In this document: positions 40,116 to 52,172 of the stretch, piece by piece
Layout of the letters: each line of letters begins with the position of its first letter
How positions within the stretch are numbered: the first letter of the stretch is position 1
NCBI RefSeq assembly: GCF_016097555.1
Contig: NW_024533047.1
Span: 1-64,000 of the forward strand
DNA: 64,000 bases
Direction: 5' to 3'
Origin: Gigantopelta aegis
Taxonomy: Eukaryota > Mollusca > Gastropoda > Neomphalida > Peltospiridae
Position numbers and translations under genes: made by a program
Notes under the pieces: generated by a model
Database searches by the model: none
The model's input: only the letters and a program-made list of their open reading frames with translations
Told to the model about the DNA's origin: nothing

Positions 40116-40301
40116 ATAGTGAAAACAAAGATTAGTTGTTAATTTAAAACTTGAAAAATAATGTGTGTGTGAAATATATTATCATTATGCAGGTTAACAA
40201 AATTAATTATTATAATAATCCAAAAAAATGATTCTGAAAAAGTTTATTGATACGAGGTAGTCCGCGTAATGTAAAAAAGTAGGGGCGAGTTATACAGCAA
40301 A

Positions 40302-40786
40302 TGGAGATTGAAGAGTCACTGTTAGATTAGCTAGCGAATCCGATATCCCAGCCATTCACAAGTGTCCATATCAGTTCCATCAAAGAAATATGTGCTTCTC
40401 ATTATAAAGCTGATGAAATTAAGCAATGGACAGAGAGGCAGTCCCACGAACGATACAGTAAGTTGTTCAAAGAGGGAAGAGTATACGTAGTCGAGAGAGA
40501 GAATACGGTAATTGCCTTTGGTCACATTGGTAGAACTGAAGATTGCAGATGTGATTATGAAATCAAAGCACTTTATGTAGCTCCAGTTGAAGTCAAGCAA
40601 GGTATTGGTCGACTATTGCTGACTACATTGAAAGGAGTGTCGAGTACAAGAAGCTTTTATTGTTTTCCAGCAAAAATGCAGTTGGATTTTATGAGAGATA
40701 TGGATTTTGTGAGAATAAAAAGATACACAGAGATGTTTGGTGAGTGTTCATCTTTAGCATGTGTGCAAATGATGAAGAGTTTGTAA
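40302..40786 (+). CDS. GNAT-family N-acetyltransferase, bacterial-like
   Basis: Intronless gene of about 160 codons. Pieces: MEIEESLLD at 40302, then CASHYKADEIKQWTERQSHE, YSKLFKEGRVYVVERENTVI and AFGHIG, then YEIKALYVAPVEVKQGIGRL, which is GNAT motif A (hydrophobic-L-Y-V-x-P-x-x-x-x-x-G-I-G-x-x-L) that holds acetyl-CoA pyrophosphate. After a slip comes KNAVGFYERYGF, the motif B N-A-x-x-F-Y-x-(R/K)-x-G-F. The SHY(K)xxxIxxWT segment is a hallmark of short bacterial GNATs. Substrate unknown. Three frame slips. The gene lies between two animal-type genes and ends 82 bp from the KAT14 stop. Confidence 0.72.
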
Positions 40787-40868
40787 CTAAAATTAATTTT
40801 GATAATTTTTTATCATTATTTTTAAATTGAAGCAAACATTTATTACCAATTCAAAAATGCTCAATTTA

Positions 40869-43034
40869 TCATCGTCGAAGTCTCATAAGAAATGCATGCT
40901 TAGATAAATGGTAATTGGGAGGGTAATACTTATCATAAAGTCCTACAAAACTGTTCAACCTTAAACCCAAATTTTCTGGTAGAGCAACATGGCTGAATTG
41001 TCTACTGACACATGTAGTGTGACATCTTTACCTTGACATGATTGTATTAAGTGATACAGCATTATTTGACCTATGTCCACAACGTTGGAAGTCAGGAGGG
41101 GGTACAAGAAGAAATGGAATATAAGCTTCACTGATCTTCACATCTGGCTCATGAACCACACCCTATGACCAGGTTTCTCATACAGCACTACGACAGTAAA
41201 ATCTGGATATTGTAGATACTCTGTCAAATCTACAGACCCAAAAAAATATGAATATATAAACTGTTAATTGAAGGAAGAAATGTTGTTCTTGAAAATAGCA
41301 GAAGAGACAGGCTTTACTTTGTAAGGTGTAATCTGAGATAATTTGGAAAAACCAACTCCTTTAAAATTTGTACTTTTTGGCGGTAAACGTCGCTACTTTT
41401 AAAATGAACGGTGTTAAGATGGCGAGATGTATACGGACTAATGACAATCTTATCTATTTTGTTTGAAGTTTTTTTCTTAGGTGTGCATGACTTCTTGTAT
41501 AAAAACTGTAATTTTGTTGTACAGATAGCCTTCTTAAATAGATCTTGCTTTAGCAATTGTAGTAGATACTGGCAGTGAAGTTGTCAGGTCAGATTTGCTA
41601 TCACTAGCAATGTCTACTGGGTTTCTTTAATGGTATAGGTAATTCCATTTGTTCTGTACTGACATGTTTATCAGTTCCTGCTAAGAACTGCGAGATGCAT
41701 TTATCAAGATTGAAGATGGGTAGTCCCAATTTCTTTTCTTTTGTCGAACTTTTAGTTTTACATAACTAGACTAAAAAAAAAATACAAGGTTTCTTTAAGT
41801 GCAGTAGGTGAAAATGTGACAAGTGATTTAATAAAATCATCTCCTGACTTCTTTAGAGCCAATATTGAAGTAACATCAGTTGAACCAGAAGACATTGATG
41901 GACTAGGTTGGTCTGAAATGTACTGTTCTTCTTTTATCTTTTTTAGTCAGATAGACTTTCTTCATCTTCTGATGATCGCTTTCTTGATAGGAAAGCGTTT
42001 CTACAATGGACTGTGAGGTAACCGGGAAGAAGTAGAACTGGTCAAACCAGATAAGTCAACCTGTGTTTGTTCTTCAAAAACACGAGTACGATCACCTACA
42101 AATAAACAATAATAAGTCTTCTTATGAGAGAGGCTCCACACATGATATAATAACTGTACAATGTTCAATACCTGATAAAGACTTCAAACATCTTTAAGTT
42201 TTGGTGGTGTCATTTGTTGCAACGACACCAACCACTTTCCCCAAGAGTTTGTGTCCCTGAACCAAAAAGGGGAGGGCAATTAACGGAGAGTATGCCTGCT
42301 ACAGTGCATTGCCCATGACGACGTTTTGTGACGAGAGGGCATCAATTGAGACCATTTGGACTATAATAAGTAATAATTATCTGATATGGAAAGTGATAGT
42401 TCTTTAGTCAAGAAACTAGTTTGTTTATAAATTTAACTTGTTCAATTCTATTATTTACCAATAAACTACTAAATAAGTTTTTTAAAATACTTGTACTGAA
42501 CTATCAGCATTAATGAAAATTGATTGTAATTAGAACTACAATTCATAGTGACAAAGTAGGTGTGTCATAAGACTAGTGTCAAGTTAGGGATTAAATTTTG
42601 TAAGGGACTTTGCCCAGGCATTAACAAAAATTAATGACAAGTGGACTGTGCATTTTACCTCAATGAATTTACAAATTCCAGTATTCCATCGAAAATAACC
42701 TTGTCTTCCTTCTTCATTCAATTTTAGATTGTAAAGTGCTAAATGAATAACATGAACCCTAAAAAATACAATTAGCACAAATGATAGGAAAAACAAGACT
42801 TTGATCCCCACCAATTGAGCGTGAGTCTGCCCCAATGATCAGAACCATTGGGATATTTGCAGAAGGGGGGGAAAGAGAAGAGCAGAAATCAAATAGCTGG
42901 TCTCCATAGAGTGCTGGAGGTCTCTCACATTGAAGACAATCTAAATGAAATACTTTGTCACAGACTCGACATTGTAGTGGCAAGTATTTCGTATCAGCAT
43001 CTGTATCTATAGCACAATAACCACATCTTGTCAT
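40869..43034 (-). CDS. KAT14: KAT14 (CSRP2BP), ATAC complex acetyltransferase subunit
   Basis: Histone acetyltransferase subunit of the ATAC complex. The start at 43034 gives MTRCGYCAIDTDADTK, LQCRVCDKVFHLDCL and ERPPALYGDQLFDFC, a Cys-rich zinc-finger-like head as in KAT14. Then VIHLALYNLKLNEEGRQGYF and RWNTGICKFIE align with the human VVMLAMYNLSLEGSGRQGYF RW. The middle (41800-42480) is disordered. IVISPYTSRHLNT (about 41440) matches the human SIVSPYTSRILKP before the catalytic domain. The GNAT domain gives YLQYPDFTVVVLYEK, LYHLIQSCQGKDVTLHVSV, MLLYQK and the end SKHAFLMRLRR-stop (40869-40871), human CKHAFFLRLRR. Several exons with short introns; several frame slips. Confidence 0.85.
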
Positions 43035-43181
43035 GATGCGAAGATAATCAAGTTATTAAAGGGTTAATAACTCTAGTCTGTTCTCAAGGGGTTAAAATAT
43101 TTTGTCGTCTTTCCATCTTTCATAGCGTGGATCTTACTATTGTCTCAAGTTTTAGCTGGATGATTTCTCATTCTCGACAAA

Positions 43182-45005
43182 TATGATAGCAGGTAGCAAA
43201 AGATCTAGTGAAAAAAGCTGAATCTAAACAGGTGCTCTTTAATTAGAATTTTCACACTGTATTTTATTCCTTCTTTTAGCCTGTAACCAAGAGAAAAAAG
43301 AATGAGCCATTGTTATCATCAGGTATTGTATATAGCCTGTAATATCATGTCAATTGTTCCATTTATTGGTGATTTCCCTTCTTTTCTGTGTTGTGTAGAA
43401 GATTCCTTATATTTCCGTTTTAAGTGTCTGTTGTTGACAGATCAATTGAACGGTTTGGTCATTTTTTGGGTGTCTTTATAGACGAGGAAGGCGTCCTGTA
43501 GAGCGAAGACAAACCACACCCTTATTTGTTAACAAATATGGAAATCAAAGAGACATCAGATACCACGCCCCTTCTCAATAATGATGTGGAATTACATGAA
43601 AACAAAATTCAGCTGCAAATTCATCATTAGCTATGGCTATTGAAGAAACCTAATTAAACAGGTAATGTTACTCATTACGATAAAAATCATTTTATCTTTT
43701 GACAGACAGAACTACATACCCCACATCTCCTGTTACATCCAGTACCAGAGCCACGCCTATTACAGCCCAGTACAAGAACATCTAGCACTGCAGCTGACAC
43801 TAGAACATCTTCAGTTAGTGTTGGAGGATCTACTATTAGTAGCAACCTAAAATGTCATATAGCTCATCAACTAGACCCAACTTCCTCCAAGTTGGCGAAA
43901 GATCAAAATTATTCAACTCGAAATAAAATAGGTAACAATCTTTGTTCAATAAATATCATATTTTTTAATTGTTTTAGGGAGAAGACAATGTGTGTAATGT
44001 CATCACCAGTGTTAGATTCTGTTATGAATGAAAGAGAAGATGCCATGTTTCAAGAACTTATTTGCTCACATAATATACAACGTCTTCTAGCTCATTACCA
44101 GAGAATATTGGACCTACTGCTAACAAGTAAAACTCAGCTTGTGTGTACATTTACTGTTATATGGCTGTACATAGGGTCATATCAGGACTTCCCTTGTCTC
44201 CCTACTACTTTAATACCAACGGTAACTACTGTTCTTCATCACCTCCCCCTGTAATCCCTAAACTGTACTCTGTGGATATAGTGAACTCTATATTTCCTCC
44301 AAGAGAAGACCACTTACAAAAGAGTATTTATCCTCACAAAGAGAAGTCTTACTTCAACCTCCATTACACAGAGATCCCGTCAATCTTTAAATAACGTGAC
44401 TTTTCATCCTCATACGCAATTCTCTTTCTTCCTTTGGTTGGACACCATCACTAATTAAACATACACCTAGTGATGTACCTGTCTCTGTTCCCATCATGTA
44501 TTATCACCTGAAGGCACTGTACCATTAAAGAATAAACACTCTACTCATCAGACTCAGCCCAGTGCCACTATACATGAGTCTCAGACTAAAACCAGTCCAG
44601 TTAATGGCTTATCTAGCAGATCAGTTCATCGTCATTATCTGATTGCTAACACCCCTGTGAGTTTTATCTATAATATGATGTCATTTGTCCTTATATTGGT
44701 TACTACAGTAAACATGATTTCTAATGATACTGCTGACAATGAAGCTAAACTACAAGTTGCCAAGAAATATGCAAAAATCCATCAAAAGAAGTAATGAAAC
44801 AAAAGTGGTATAAAGTATTACTTTCTCTCTCCTCTCTCTCTCTCTTCTCTCTCTCTCTCTCATCTCTCTCTCTCTTCTCTCTCTCCTCTTCTCTCTCTCT
44901 CTCTCTCCTCTCTCTCTCCCCGTCTCTCCTCCTCTCTCTCTCTCTCTCTCACCCCCTCCTCTCCCCTCTTCCTTCTCCTCTCATTCTCTCGCTCCTCTCT
45001 CTCTC

Positions 45006-45051
<46 letters not shown>

Positions 45052-46548
45052 ACACACACACACACACACACCACATGCTCATAGAGAATAAAGCGCTGAC
45101 ACACAAGAGCTCAAAAGGTTTTGTAATTATAAAGTTACAATATTTAATACACATTATAGTTAATAGAAATGATGATAAATATGAAGTAAGACCTTGGACA
45201 CCTCAATTAAAGAAGAACCAGATGAATTGAATTTATATCTTGATGAAGACGTCCATCTTTTAGTACATTATAGTCTCACTCCATTGTTTATTAATATTAT
45301 CGTTAGGTTGATGATGCTTGGAGACATGGCTATCCTAATCAGTATTGCTGAAGGTTATATGGCATTAAAGTAAAGAGATGTGATCTACAGACACTTAAGG
45401 CAATGAAATGGCTTAATGATGAGGTAACCGCGACTGACTGGACCAAAGATAATATTTTATTTAATTTTAGGTAATCAATTTTTTTATCTCAACTTGATCG
45501 TTTGATGACAGTTAACTCTCAAGTGAAACAAAAGGTTCATCTCTTTAATTCATTCTTTTATCCTAAAATTATGTCTACTGGTTATTCTGGAGTCCGACGC
45601 TGGACAAAAAAGGTGAGAACATTCTCTTGTTCACAGAACAAAAGAACTCAGTATTCATCGACATGCATTTCATTTTATTGATGTAAAGTCAATTAGTAAT
45701 TTCTATGGAAGATATCATTTCAACAAGTTTCTAACTACAACTTTTGAAAGGCATTTCTTTTACAGATTGATCTTTTTTTCATACAATCTTCTTTTTCTTC
45801 CTGTACATTTGGGTATGCACTGGGTGTCTGGCCAGTCATTGATTTTCACAAGAAAACATATTGGATATTATGATTCTCTTATGGGGAGAAACAACACCAA
45901 ATGTCTAACTGTATTAAGGTGAGGGAGGACCCCATGGACAAGAGAAAATTCATTATTGACTTTTTTCATTAGAGACTATCTTGTATCTGAAGCTCAAGAT
46001 AAGAAACAAATGACTTATGATGTCAGTGATTGGTCATTGGAATGTTGTCAGGTAGAATTATTTGATAACATACGACTAGTTATTGCTCTGTCTCTATATA
46101 GAACATTCCTGAGCAACACAATGGATCTGACTGTGGAGTGTTCACGTGCATGTAATAAGTGTTAAACTTGTTATGATGTCCTGTTTCTTTTTCATATCAG
46201 CGATTGTTGTGATAAACCACAATAGTTTCATATTTAACAAGCTTCAGATTGGATAGTGACATATATAGATTATATAGTAAGGTGTATTGGTTGAACAATA
46301 CAAGACTAAATAGTTTTGGCATTCGTCTTTCTATACATCATCTATTGTATGTTCTTAAGTCTTTATCAAATATATAAAACATTCTCTTTTCTTTGTAGTA
46401 TGCAAGACATTTGGCTCGTGACAAGACATTTCGTTTTTCTCAGTAATAGGACATATATATTTAATGAAGATGATTTGTAACTTTTAGAAGATTGCCAACT
46501 ATAAGACGACTTATGGTAGCTGAAATTATTTCCAAGAAACTCATGTAA
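43182..46548 (+). CDS. SENP1/2-type SUMO protease
   Basis: Ulp1-family cysteine protease that matures and removes SUMO. The proposed first exons read MIAGSKRSSEK (43182) and, after a short intron, PVTKRKKNEPLLSS, a basic NLS-like stretch. A Ser/Thr/Pro-rich middle follows (TELHTPHLLLHPVPEPRLLQ; NEREDAMFQELI; HNIQRLLAHYQRIL). Catalytic domain from about 45370: DLQTLKAMKWLNDEVINFFI, VHLFNSFFYPKIM, GVRRWTKK, then MHWVSG (His, about 45815), YYDSLMGRN (Asp), and NGSDCGVFTC (about 46120) holding the catalytic Cys. The end RRLMVAEIISKKLM-stop (46546-46548) matches human FRKKMVWEILHQQLL. Between two exons lies a 250 bp CT tract. The N-terminal exon chain is partly inferred. The KAT14 start codon is 147 bp away. 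Confidence 0.85.
44819..45072. repeat. Long CT microsatellite ending in CA
   Basis: About 230 bases of (CT)n with frequent CC and TC interruptions, then (AC)n. It lies in an intron of the SENP-type gene. The long low-complexity readings on both strands here are artefacts. Confidence 0.9.
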
Positions 46549-46629
46549 TGAAGAGTTGCCATCAACACATTGTTTTCTCAAAATTTAAATTTTTTATATC
46601 ATTATTGGGGGTGTGGCATGTTTATTTAT

Positions 46630-48382
46630 ATGATGATGATGGGAAGAAGAATGGGGTATCTATCTTCTGAGAAATATAATGATGCTACCACCACGTTGGA
46701 AACGAATTCAAACGAGTCCACAAATAGGGATGTTTTGCGCTCTAGTGTCACGAGCAGTGACGCTTTTTTGCAATAGGTATAAAGTAAGCTCTTACTAGTA
46801 GATTGTAAAATGCTCAAGTCGTCTGCAGAGAGACTGACTTTGCTGTTTATGTTTGGTATGCTATAATATTGTAATGATTACTGCATGTATGGTTTACTCT
46901 ATCATATGATGCCCCCGTATTTTGAGAATAATCTTGTATTGCAAGACTATTCCCACCCAAGGGAAGATTTTCCCATAGATCGACTTGTCTCTGGTATCAG
47001 ATATCTGTACAATTCAATTAGCTACCATCTTGTTAAAATATCTATGTTATCCTCCCCTACAATTTTTTTGAGTTGTAGGGGAGGTAACACATTTTATGAA
47101 TTGCAAACAGAATACGATTATTTTTAAGACTAGGTTTATACTCTTAAGCTGATCATTGTAGCTCATGTTGATCTCTTGTGTTAGACCATACCCTATCTTC
47201 TCTTAAATATCTGGCCACATGAGACAACCAGACCCTTGTCCTTCTAAGATGGGAATGGTTTTTTTTTTGACTACATGTGACTAATCTAAGAAGTTATCTA
47301 AGCTGTCATTAATTTTTTGGAAATCCTAAAAATGTGAGACTCCAGTGTTAACAATTATGAATAAGTTGTTAACATTGTACCTCTATTGATTGCAATTTTT
47401 CTACTAATTATAGGGGCTGTCTTACGTATGGCATTAGATATATGCTTCAAGTATAGAGTCAATTTGCCACCTCTTGGTTGGTACCATCAGTGGAATTGCT
47501 GCTACATGTGTTGTTAGGTTCATACATAAATAAATAATAATGTTTATATACACAAAGACACATTAACATGTTGTCAACATTATCTACAATATAATCTGTG
47601 AAGGATGTATTCTATTTTAGCTCTGTAATTGAGTTATAATTTTCAGATCTCCACAACAGAATCACTTTTTTACATTTGTTATGTTTTTTTTTCTTCCATC
47701 ATAGCCTTCTTTATCCTTACATCACATCAGAACCCAAAGGAGATCCTCCTGATGGTGCTATGGTCATTCGCTGTGTTGCTGTCTTCGTTGGCATGGCAAA
47801 TACCAAGCTAGCACTGTATCTAACTATTTATATTTTACACACCACATGTTTTTAAATATACATTATCTAACTATTACTTTAACTCATAACTTAGAAAATC
47901 TACTTTTCAAGCTATTTAGAGCTGTTTGTTACTGTAATGGCATTGGCTATGGGGATGTGGTGGCTTTTTGATCGCTCACATGTTCTGGTCTTGTGTTCAA
48001 ATCTTCTTCTCACTCTCTTCTCTGCCTCTGTCACACAATTTCTCTTCAAATACAAAGCTACTAGTTAGTCAAACCTTTGTGAGGTGTGGTGGAAATTCCA
48101 ACATTAGATTAGGGATCTCTGTGTTTGACTCTCTCTCTCTCTCTTCTTATAGGCATCTTGTTGGCAATGACTTTCTTTATCCTAGAACATGGTCCATCTA
48201 TTTTTTCAGCCTGTGTGTTGTTTTGGTACTATTGGACGATGGGTACAGCAGTTAGAATACAGTTAACACCAAAACATTTGGTCCCCCAAAATATCGTAAA
48301 CCATTACTTACGAACACCGCCTATTAATAAAATCAGTTTCATTTATATTATCATATTATTTGCTGTGTGTGTGCGAGTATAG
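46630..48382 (+). CDS. INSIG: Insulin-induced gene protein (INSIG)
   Basis: Polytopic ER protein that retains SCAP/SREBP and presents HMG-CoA reductase for degradation when sterols are high. The N-terminal exons are uncertain (MGRRMGYLSSEKYND near 46650; ERLTLLFMF near 46835). The core is clear: NLPPLGGTISGIAATCV (about 47458-47520), SEPKGDPPDGAMVIRC and VAVFVGMANTKLAL (47735-47815), then LELFVTVMALAMGMWWLFDR and SHVLVL (about 47905-47995), matching the human LSLGLWWTFDRSR. The last TM exon reads GNDFLYPRTWS and TMGTAVRIQL (human DFLYIRSWLP and GNIGRQL). The end is taken at 48380-48382, which leaves a longer tail than in vertebrates. About six exons, several frame slips. Same strand as the SENP gene, about 80 bp downstream of its stop. 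Confidence 0.75.
47046..47088. repeat. 16 bp stem hairpin with 10-base loop
   Basis: GTTA-(T)-CCTCCCCTACAA pairs with TTGTAGGGGAGG-TAAC, with one bulged T and a T-rich loop. It lies in an INSIG intron. Too short for a typical animal pre-miRNA, but it is by far the most stable fold of that intron. Confidence 0.8.
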
Positions 48383-49436
48383 TTGCTGAAATGTTTTTTG
48401 TCTTTTTAACAGAATTTGAAGAATTTTAAAATCAACAATCTCTATATCTTTTCCTAGTCCCAGCAATATCCTACCACATCAGATACACATATAAAGTTTG
48501 TAATGTATACTACACAACATATGTAATATGAACTGAGTAGCATTTTGATACGAATTTCACACATTTAAAAAAGTACCCTTCAAGGAAGGGAATGCTTGTG
48601 GATAGACAGAAGAAATAGCTATCATGAGATAGTGTTATTAGTTGAGTTACTATTAATTTGTACAGCAACGTAGCAATTTATTAAGGTGTGTGCAGTAGCC
48701 ACACTATCAGTAACATGTGTCAGATATGTGTATGATACAGAGACGCTACAAGGAATAAAGAAAAGAATAACAGTTTTGTATATCAATTCCTTAATTGATG
48801 AAATGATGACGGTATATCTCAATTGCCATATTATTTAGTTTATAGTCTGATATTAAGGGAAACTATGTAATTTAGATGCCCAAAAGCTGTCATTATGAAG
48901 CCTAAACATAAATACTTTCCATAGTTAGGACTCTTAACTAATTTGGCAATATTATATATGCACAAATCCATGACAATGTGTTATATTAATCTACTTAATA
49001 TCATTTGAGTCCATTTTAAATGAATAACTAGTAGAGTGACTGACTCGGCATGACTTAGCACACTAAAAATCTAATTTTTTTTGTTCTATCACACTTTGCC
49101 TTTTTTTGTTCTGTTTCTAATTATAAGGTACCAAAGTAATTTCAATAACTCTTCCTATTAATATAGTGGAAGACTGGAATCCAGTATGTTCCAATATTAC
49201 AATACATAAGCTGAGTATGACAATGGGGCATATATAATTTGTGTATTGAAGAAATTAAAATGATTTTACAAGACCAAGATTAAAAGGATACTTCTAATAC
49301 AAAACAAATTTAATGATAACTTACTCTACTACTAAATTTATCTCACGTTTCCAATCTGAACCAGTACAAATAATACTGAATTGAATAAGAGAGTTAATAA
49401 TTATTAATATTGTTAGCTAGTTTATTAACTTACAAT
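48383..49436. other. Unresolved, possible exons on minus strand
   Basis: AT-rich. A minus-strand reading at 48622-48822 starts after a TTCCTTGTAG-type acceptor and gives SVSVSYTYLTHVTDSVATA and NSNSTNNTIS with glycosylation-type sites. It could be the end of the membrane protein gene to its right. Otherwise nothing is seen. Confidence 0.25.
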
Positions 49437-50038
49437 AGCTTTCTGGCAGCAGATTCGTTGAAAGTAAGCATTCTGAAAGGTTGTAACCTACAGTAATAAT
49501 AACACTACAATTAAAATTGTACAATTAAATACATAAAAAAAAGAATCAAAAAAAGGATGTTTTCTGAAGAAAAGACACCTGGGTTACTCCATTTTAACAT
49601 TTGAAAGTATCAAATTTTTACTCTCTGTTTTTTTCGACCAGATATAGATTTGGAAACATTCATTGACAAGTTGCCAATTAAATTGTCAAAATGACTCAAA
49701 GTGACATTAAGTTGACTGAGATAAATAGGAAAAGTTACCGTTAGATATTGAGAAGTTAGTCTAGAGAGAGAGATAGAGTGGAAGGAAGATAATATAGTTA
49801 GTATTCAAATATGGCAGCCAAAAACTTACTTCAATAAGTAGCGTAATACTTGAAATATTATCTCTAATATCTGTGTTAGAATGTGCAGGAATCTTTGATT
49901 TAACAAAATTATCAAGTTCTGAGCAACTACTAAATGTGATAGCTACGTCACGTGAAACATAAAAGCAGCCAAGAAGACACCCACAATAATAAGACAGCAA
50001 ATATTATACAAAGAATAACGAAGATACTGAATACCCAC
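49437..50038 (-). CDS. Exons of an unrecognised membrane protein
   Basis: Three exon-like stretches with splice borders. About 49835-50038 follows a TCTATTTTCAG acceptor and reads a hydrophobic segment (ICCLIIVGVFLAAFMFHV), then VAITFSSCSELDNFVKSK and IRDNISSITLLIE up to a GTAAGT donor. About 49630-49739 reads LNVTLSHFDNLIGNLSMNVS and KSISGRKKQ. About 49446-49490 reads LQPFRMLTFNESAARKL before a GTAAGT donor. The pattern of one TM segment followed by a glycosylated loop would suit a multi-TM protein, but I cannot name the family. A frame slip lies just after the TM segment. Confidence 0.4.
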
Positions 50039-50215
50039 CTGAAAATAGAAAGTAAAAAAATCTTATTATGTTCTTTCAATAAGAGATGTTTGTTTATATA
50101 CAAAAAGGAAAATTTGTATAACATAACCTGGCAACATGTGATTAGCACATGCAATAACACATAGCCTATCAGTTATAAATGTGACAATAATTATGAGACA
50201 CCATAACTAATCACA

Positions 50216-50400
50216 GTTCCCTAATCAAAGTGTATGAGGTCAATGGTACATGAGTTATCCCTAATCAAAGTACATGAGGCAAACGAATTTCCCCTATCAA
50301 AGTACAGGAGGCACAGATCCCTAATCAAAGTAAGGAGGCACAGATCCCTAATCAAGTACAGGAGGCACAGATCCTAATCAAGGCATAGTTCCCTGATTGA
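50216..50400. repeat. Minisatellite, about 28 bp x 6-7
   Basis: Units of TCCCTAATCAAAGTACAGGA, then GGCACAGA, with indels that shorten later copies. Confidence 0.8.
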
Positions 50401-51321
50401 GTCATAGTGGTATTGGGTAATACACAGCTGCATAATAACTAATTTTTGTTTATATAGCTTAAAGACTTCATTAGTCCATAGCACATCCTTTCTGCTATCA
50501 CTTAACACAACTTAACGTTTTCTGGGTTTTAGTCTTTTTTGTCTGTTTTGTAGGTATTAAAGCTACCAGTTCGTCGTCTTGCCTACAAAAAACATGAGAT
50601 GATGACACAAACGACATAGATTTGAGCCTTTAACATGGTAAATGTCCCTTTCATCAATTCCTATTATCCTACTCCTATTTCACCTACTAACTTTATAGAA
50701 TACAAACTGAACTAAGATTATTAATATACAAACTAATACAGAGAGAAAACAAAGAATCAAGAAACTTAAAACAATGGCTTAGCTAGTACAGATCTGATCA
50801 ATAGCAAGGAACATAAATGATATTATTTTGAACCCTATAAAAATATTCAAAAAAATCGCAAGATAACCAAATTAAAGATTTGCTTTGTAGAAACATTATT
50901 TTCTCCCAGACAACTAACATTTCTGGCAAATATTTGCTCACACTGTTTGTAAAATACAAATAGCATATAAGAGATGTTGTGTTTTACTTTCTTTTTCATT
51001 CCTAAAAACTTTGAATATAATTGTTTAATAATAGTGTTAATAATTTGTTTAGTAGATGAATAGTAATACTTTTGAACATTTTAGTAGGCAAAATGGAAGT
51101 AGACCATTTCAAATATCAAACTAAATTTCAACATTACTGCACAGCACCGGTATGACTTGTGCTGTGTTTTAACAGTCAGTATAACCTCTATATGGAATAA
51201 TATGGGTATTAATAAACCAAGAGGTAATTGGACTATTAATTCAACCTACTGTACATAAAAGTTCAATAACAGACATATTTCATCATCATAGTCTGATAAC
51301 AATATATGTGTACATATATTG

Positions 51322-51466
51322 TTACCCTTTAGGAATCTTTCCAGTTTGCCTTCCACAAGTGGGACATTTTTTTTTCGACCAGAATGAAAAAGTCTAAGAC
51401 ACGCGTTTCTCTTGTCTCCCACTGTTCTGAACGTTGGGATAACCTTTGGAACAGGACGACTACTTC
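51322..51466 (-). CDS. Basic C-terminal exon with CxxC
   Basis: After an acceptor at about 51467, the reading SSRPVPKVIPTFRTVGDKRN, ACLRLFHSGRKK, CPTCGRQTGKIPKG ends at a stop (51322-51324). It is rich in Arg/Lys with one CPTC. A tiny upstream exon near 51605-51640 (PSHFARPRR) with good splice borders may precede it. No family recognised. It may belong to the same gene as the membrane exons to the left only if that gene is read in another order, which I doubt. One frame slip in an A-run. Confidence 0.35.
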
Positions 51467-52172
51467 CTGATGTCAGACAAATCTTTCCATGCTTTCATCG
51501 AGTCGCACATAATACATAATAGTAGTGTACATAAACACAAATAAATCCGTAATAAAATTAATGTATCGGGCGTGGCTAACAGCACGCGTATTTATTATTA
51601 TTAACCTCACACCTCTGCGTGGGCGAGCAAAGTGGGATGGCCTAAAAAAATATTTTAAAGTTGCTGTACTACATGATTTTGACATTATGACATTATGAAA
51701 ATTAGGTCAATTATTGTTTCAAGACTAAAACTAATTAAATTGTAGCATCATTTTGTTAAAGACAATGTCAAACACCTACTAGATATTTAATTAATGGCTA
51801 TTGTTTAATTTGCCATGCATTATTGGGAAGTTTTTCTAAAAAAAGTCCTTCTACCAAAAAGTAAAGAATTTACTCACAACGACAATTTCTAAATATTTTG
51901 GAAGAAAACTATTTTCATAAAGTATCAGACACACAATTATATTAATATTAATACTACCAAACTTTATAGTACTGCCATTTTGCACTACTTTCACAATGAA
52001 ATTTTTCTCAACTTTTAATTTGTTACAGATCAAACCCTAGAGCATTTTGAAATTGCTTCTTAATTTCTACAATTTTGCAGATAACAGTGATGTTTTTTTA
52101 AATTTTAAATCACATATTATATATATATCTTGGTTAGGTATTAGTTTCAAATTTAAAAATAGAGTGACAATC

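Noticed and set aside
44794-45084. Ser/Leu-rich (plus) and Arg/Glu-rich (minus) readings
   Set aside because: Translation of a CT/GA microsatellite in an intron of the SENP-type gene.
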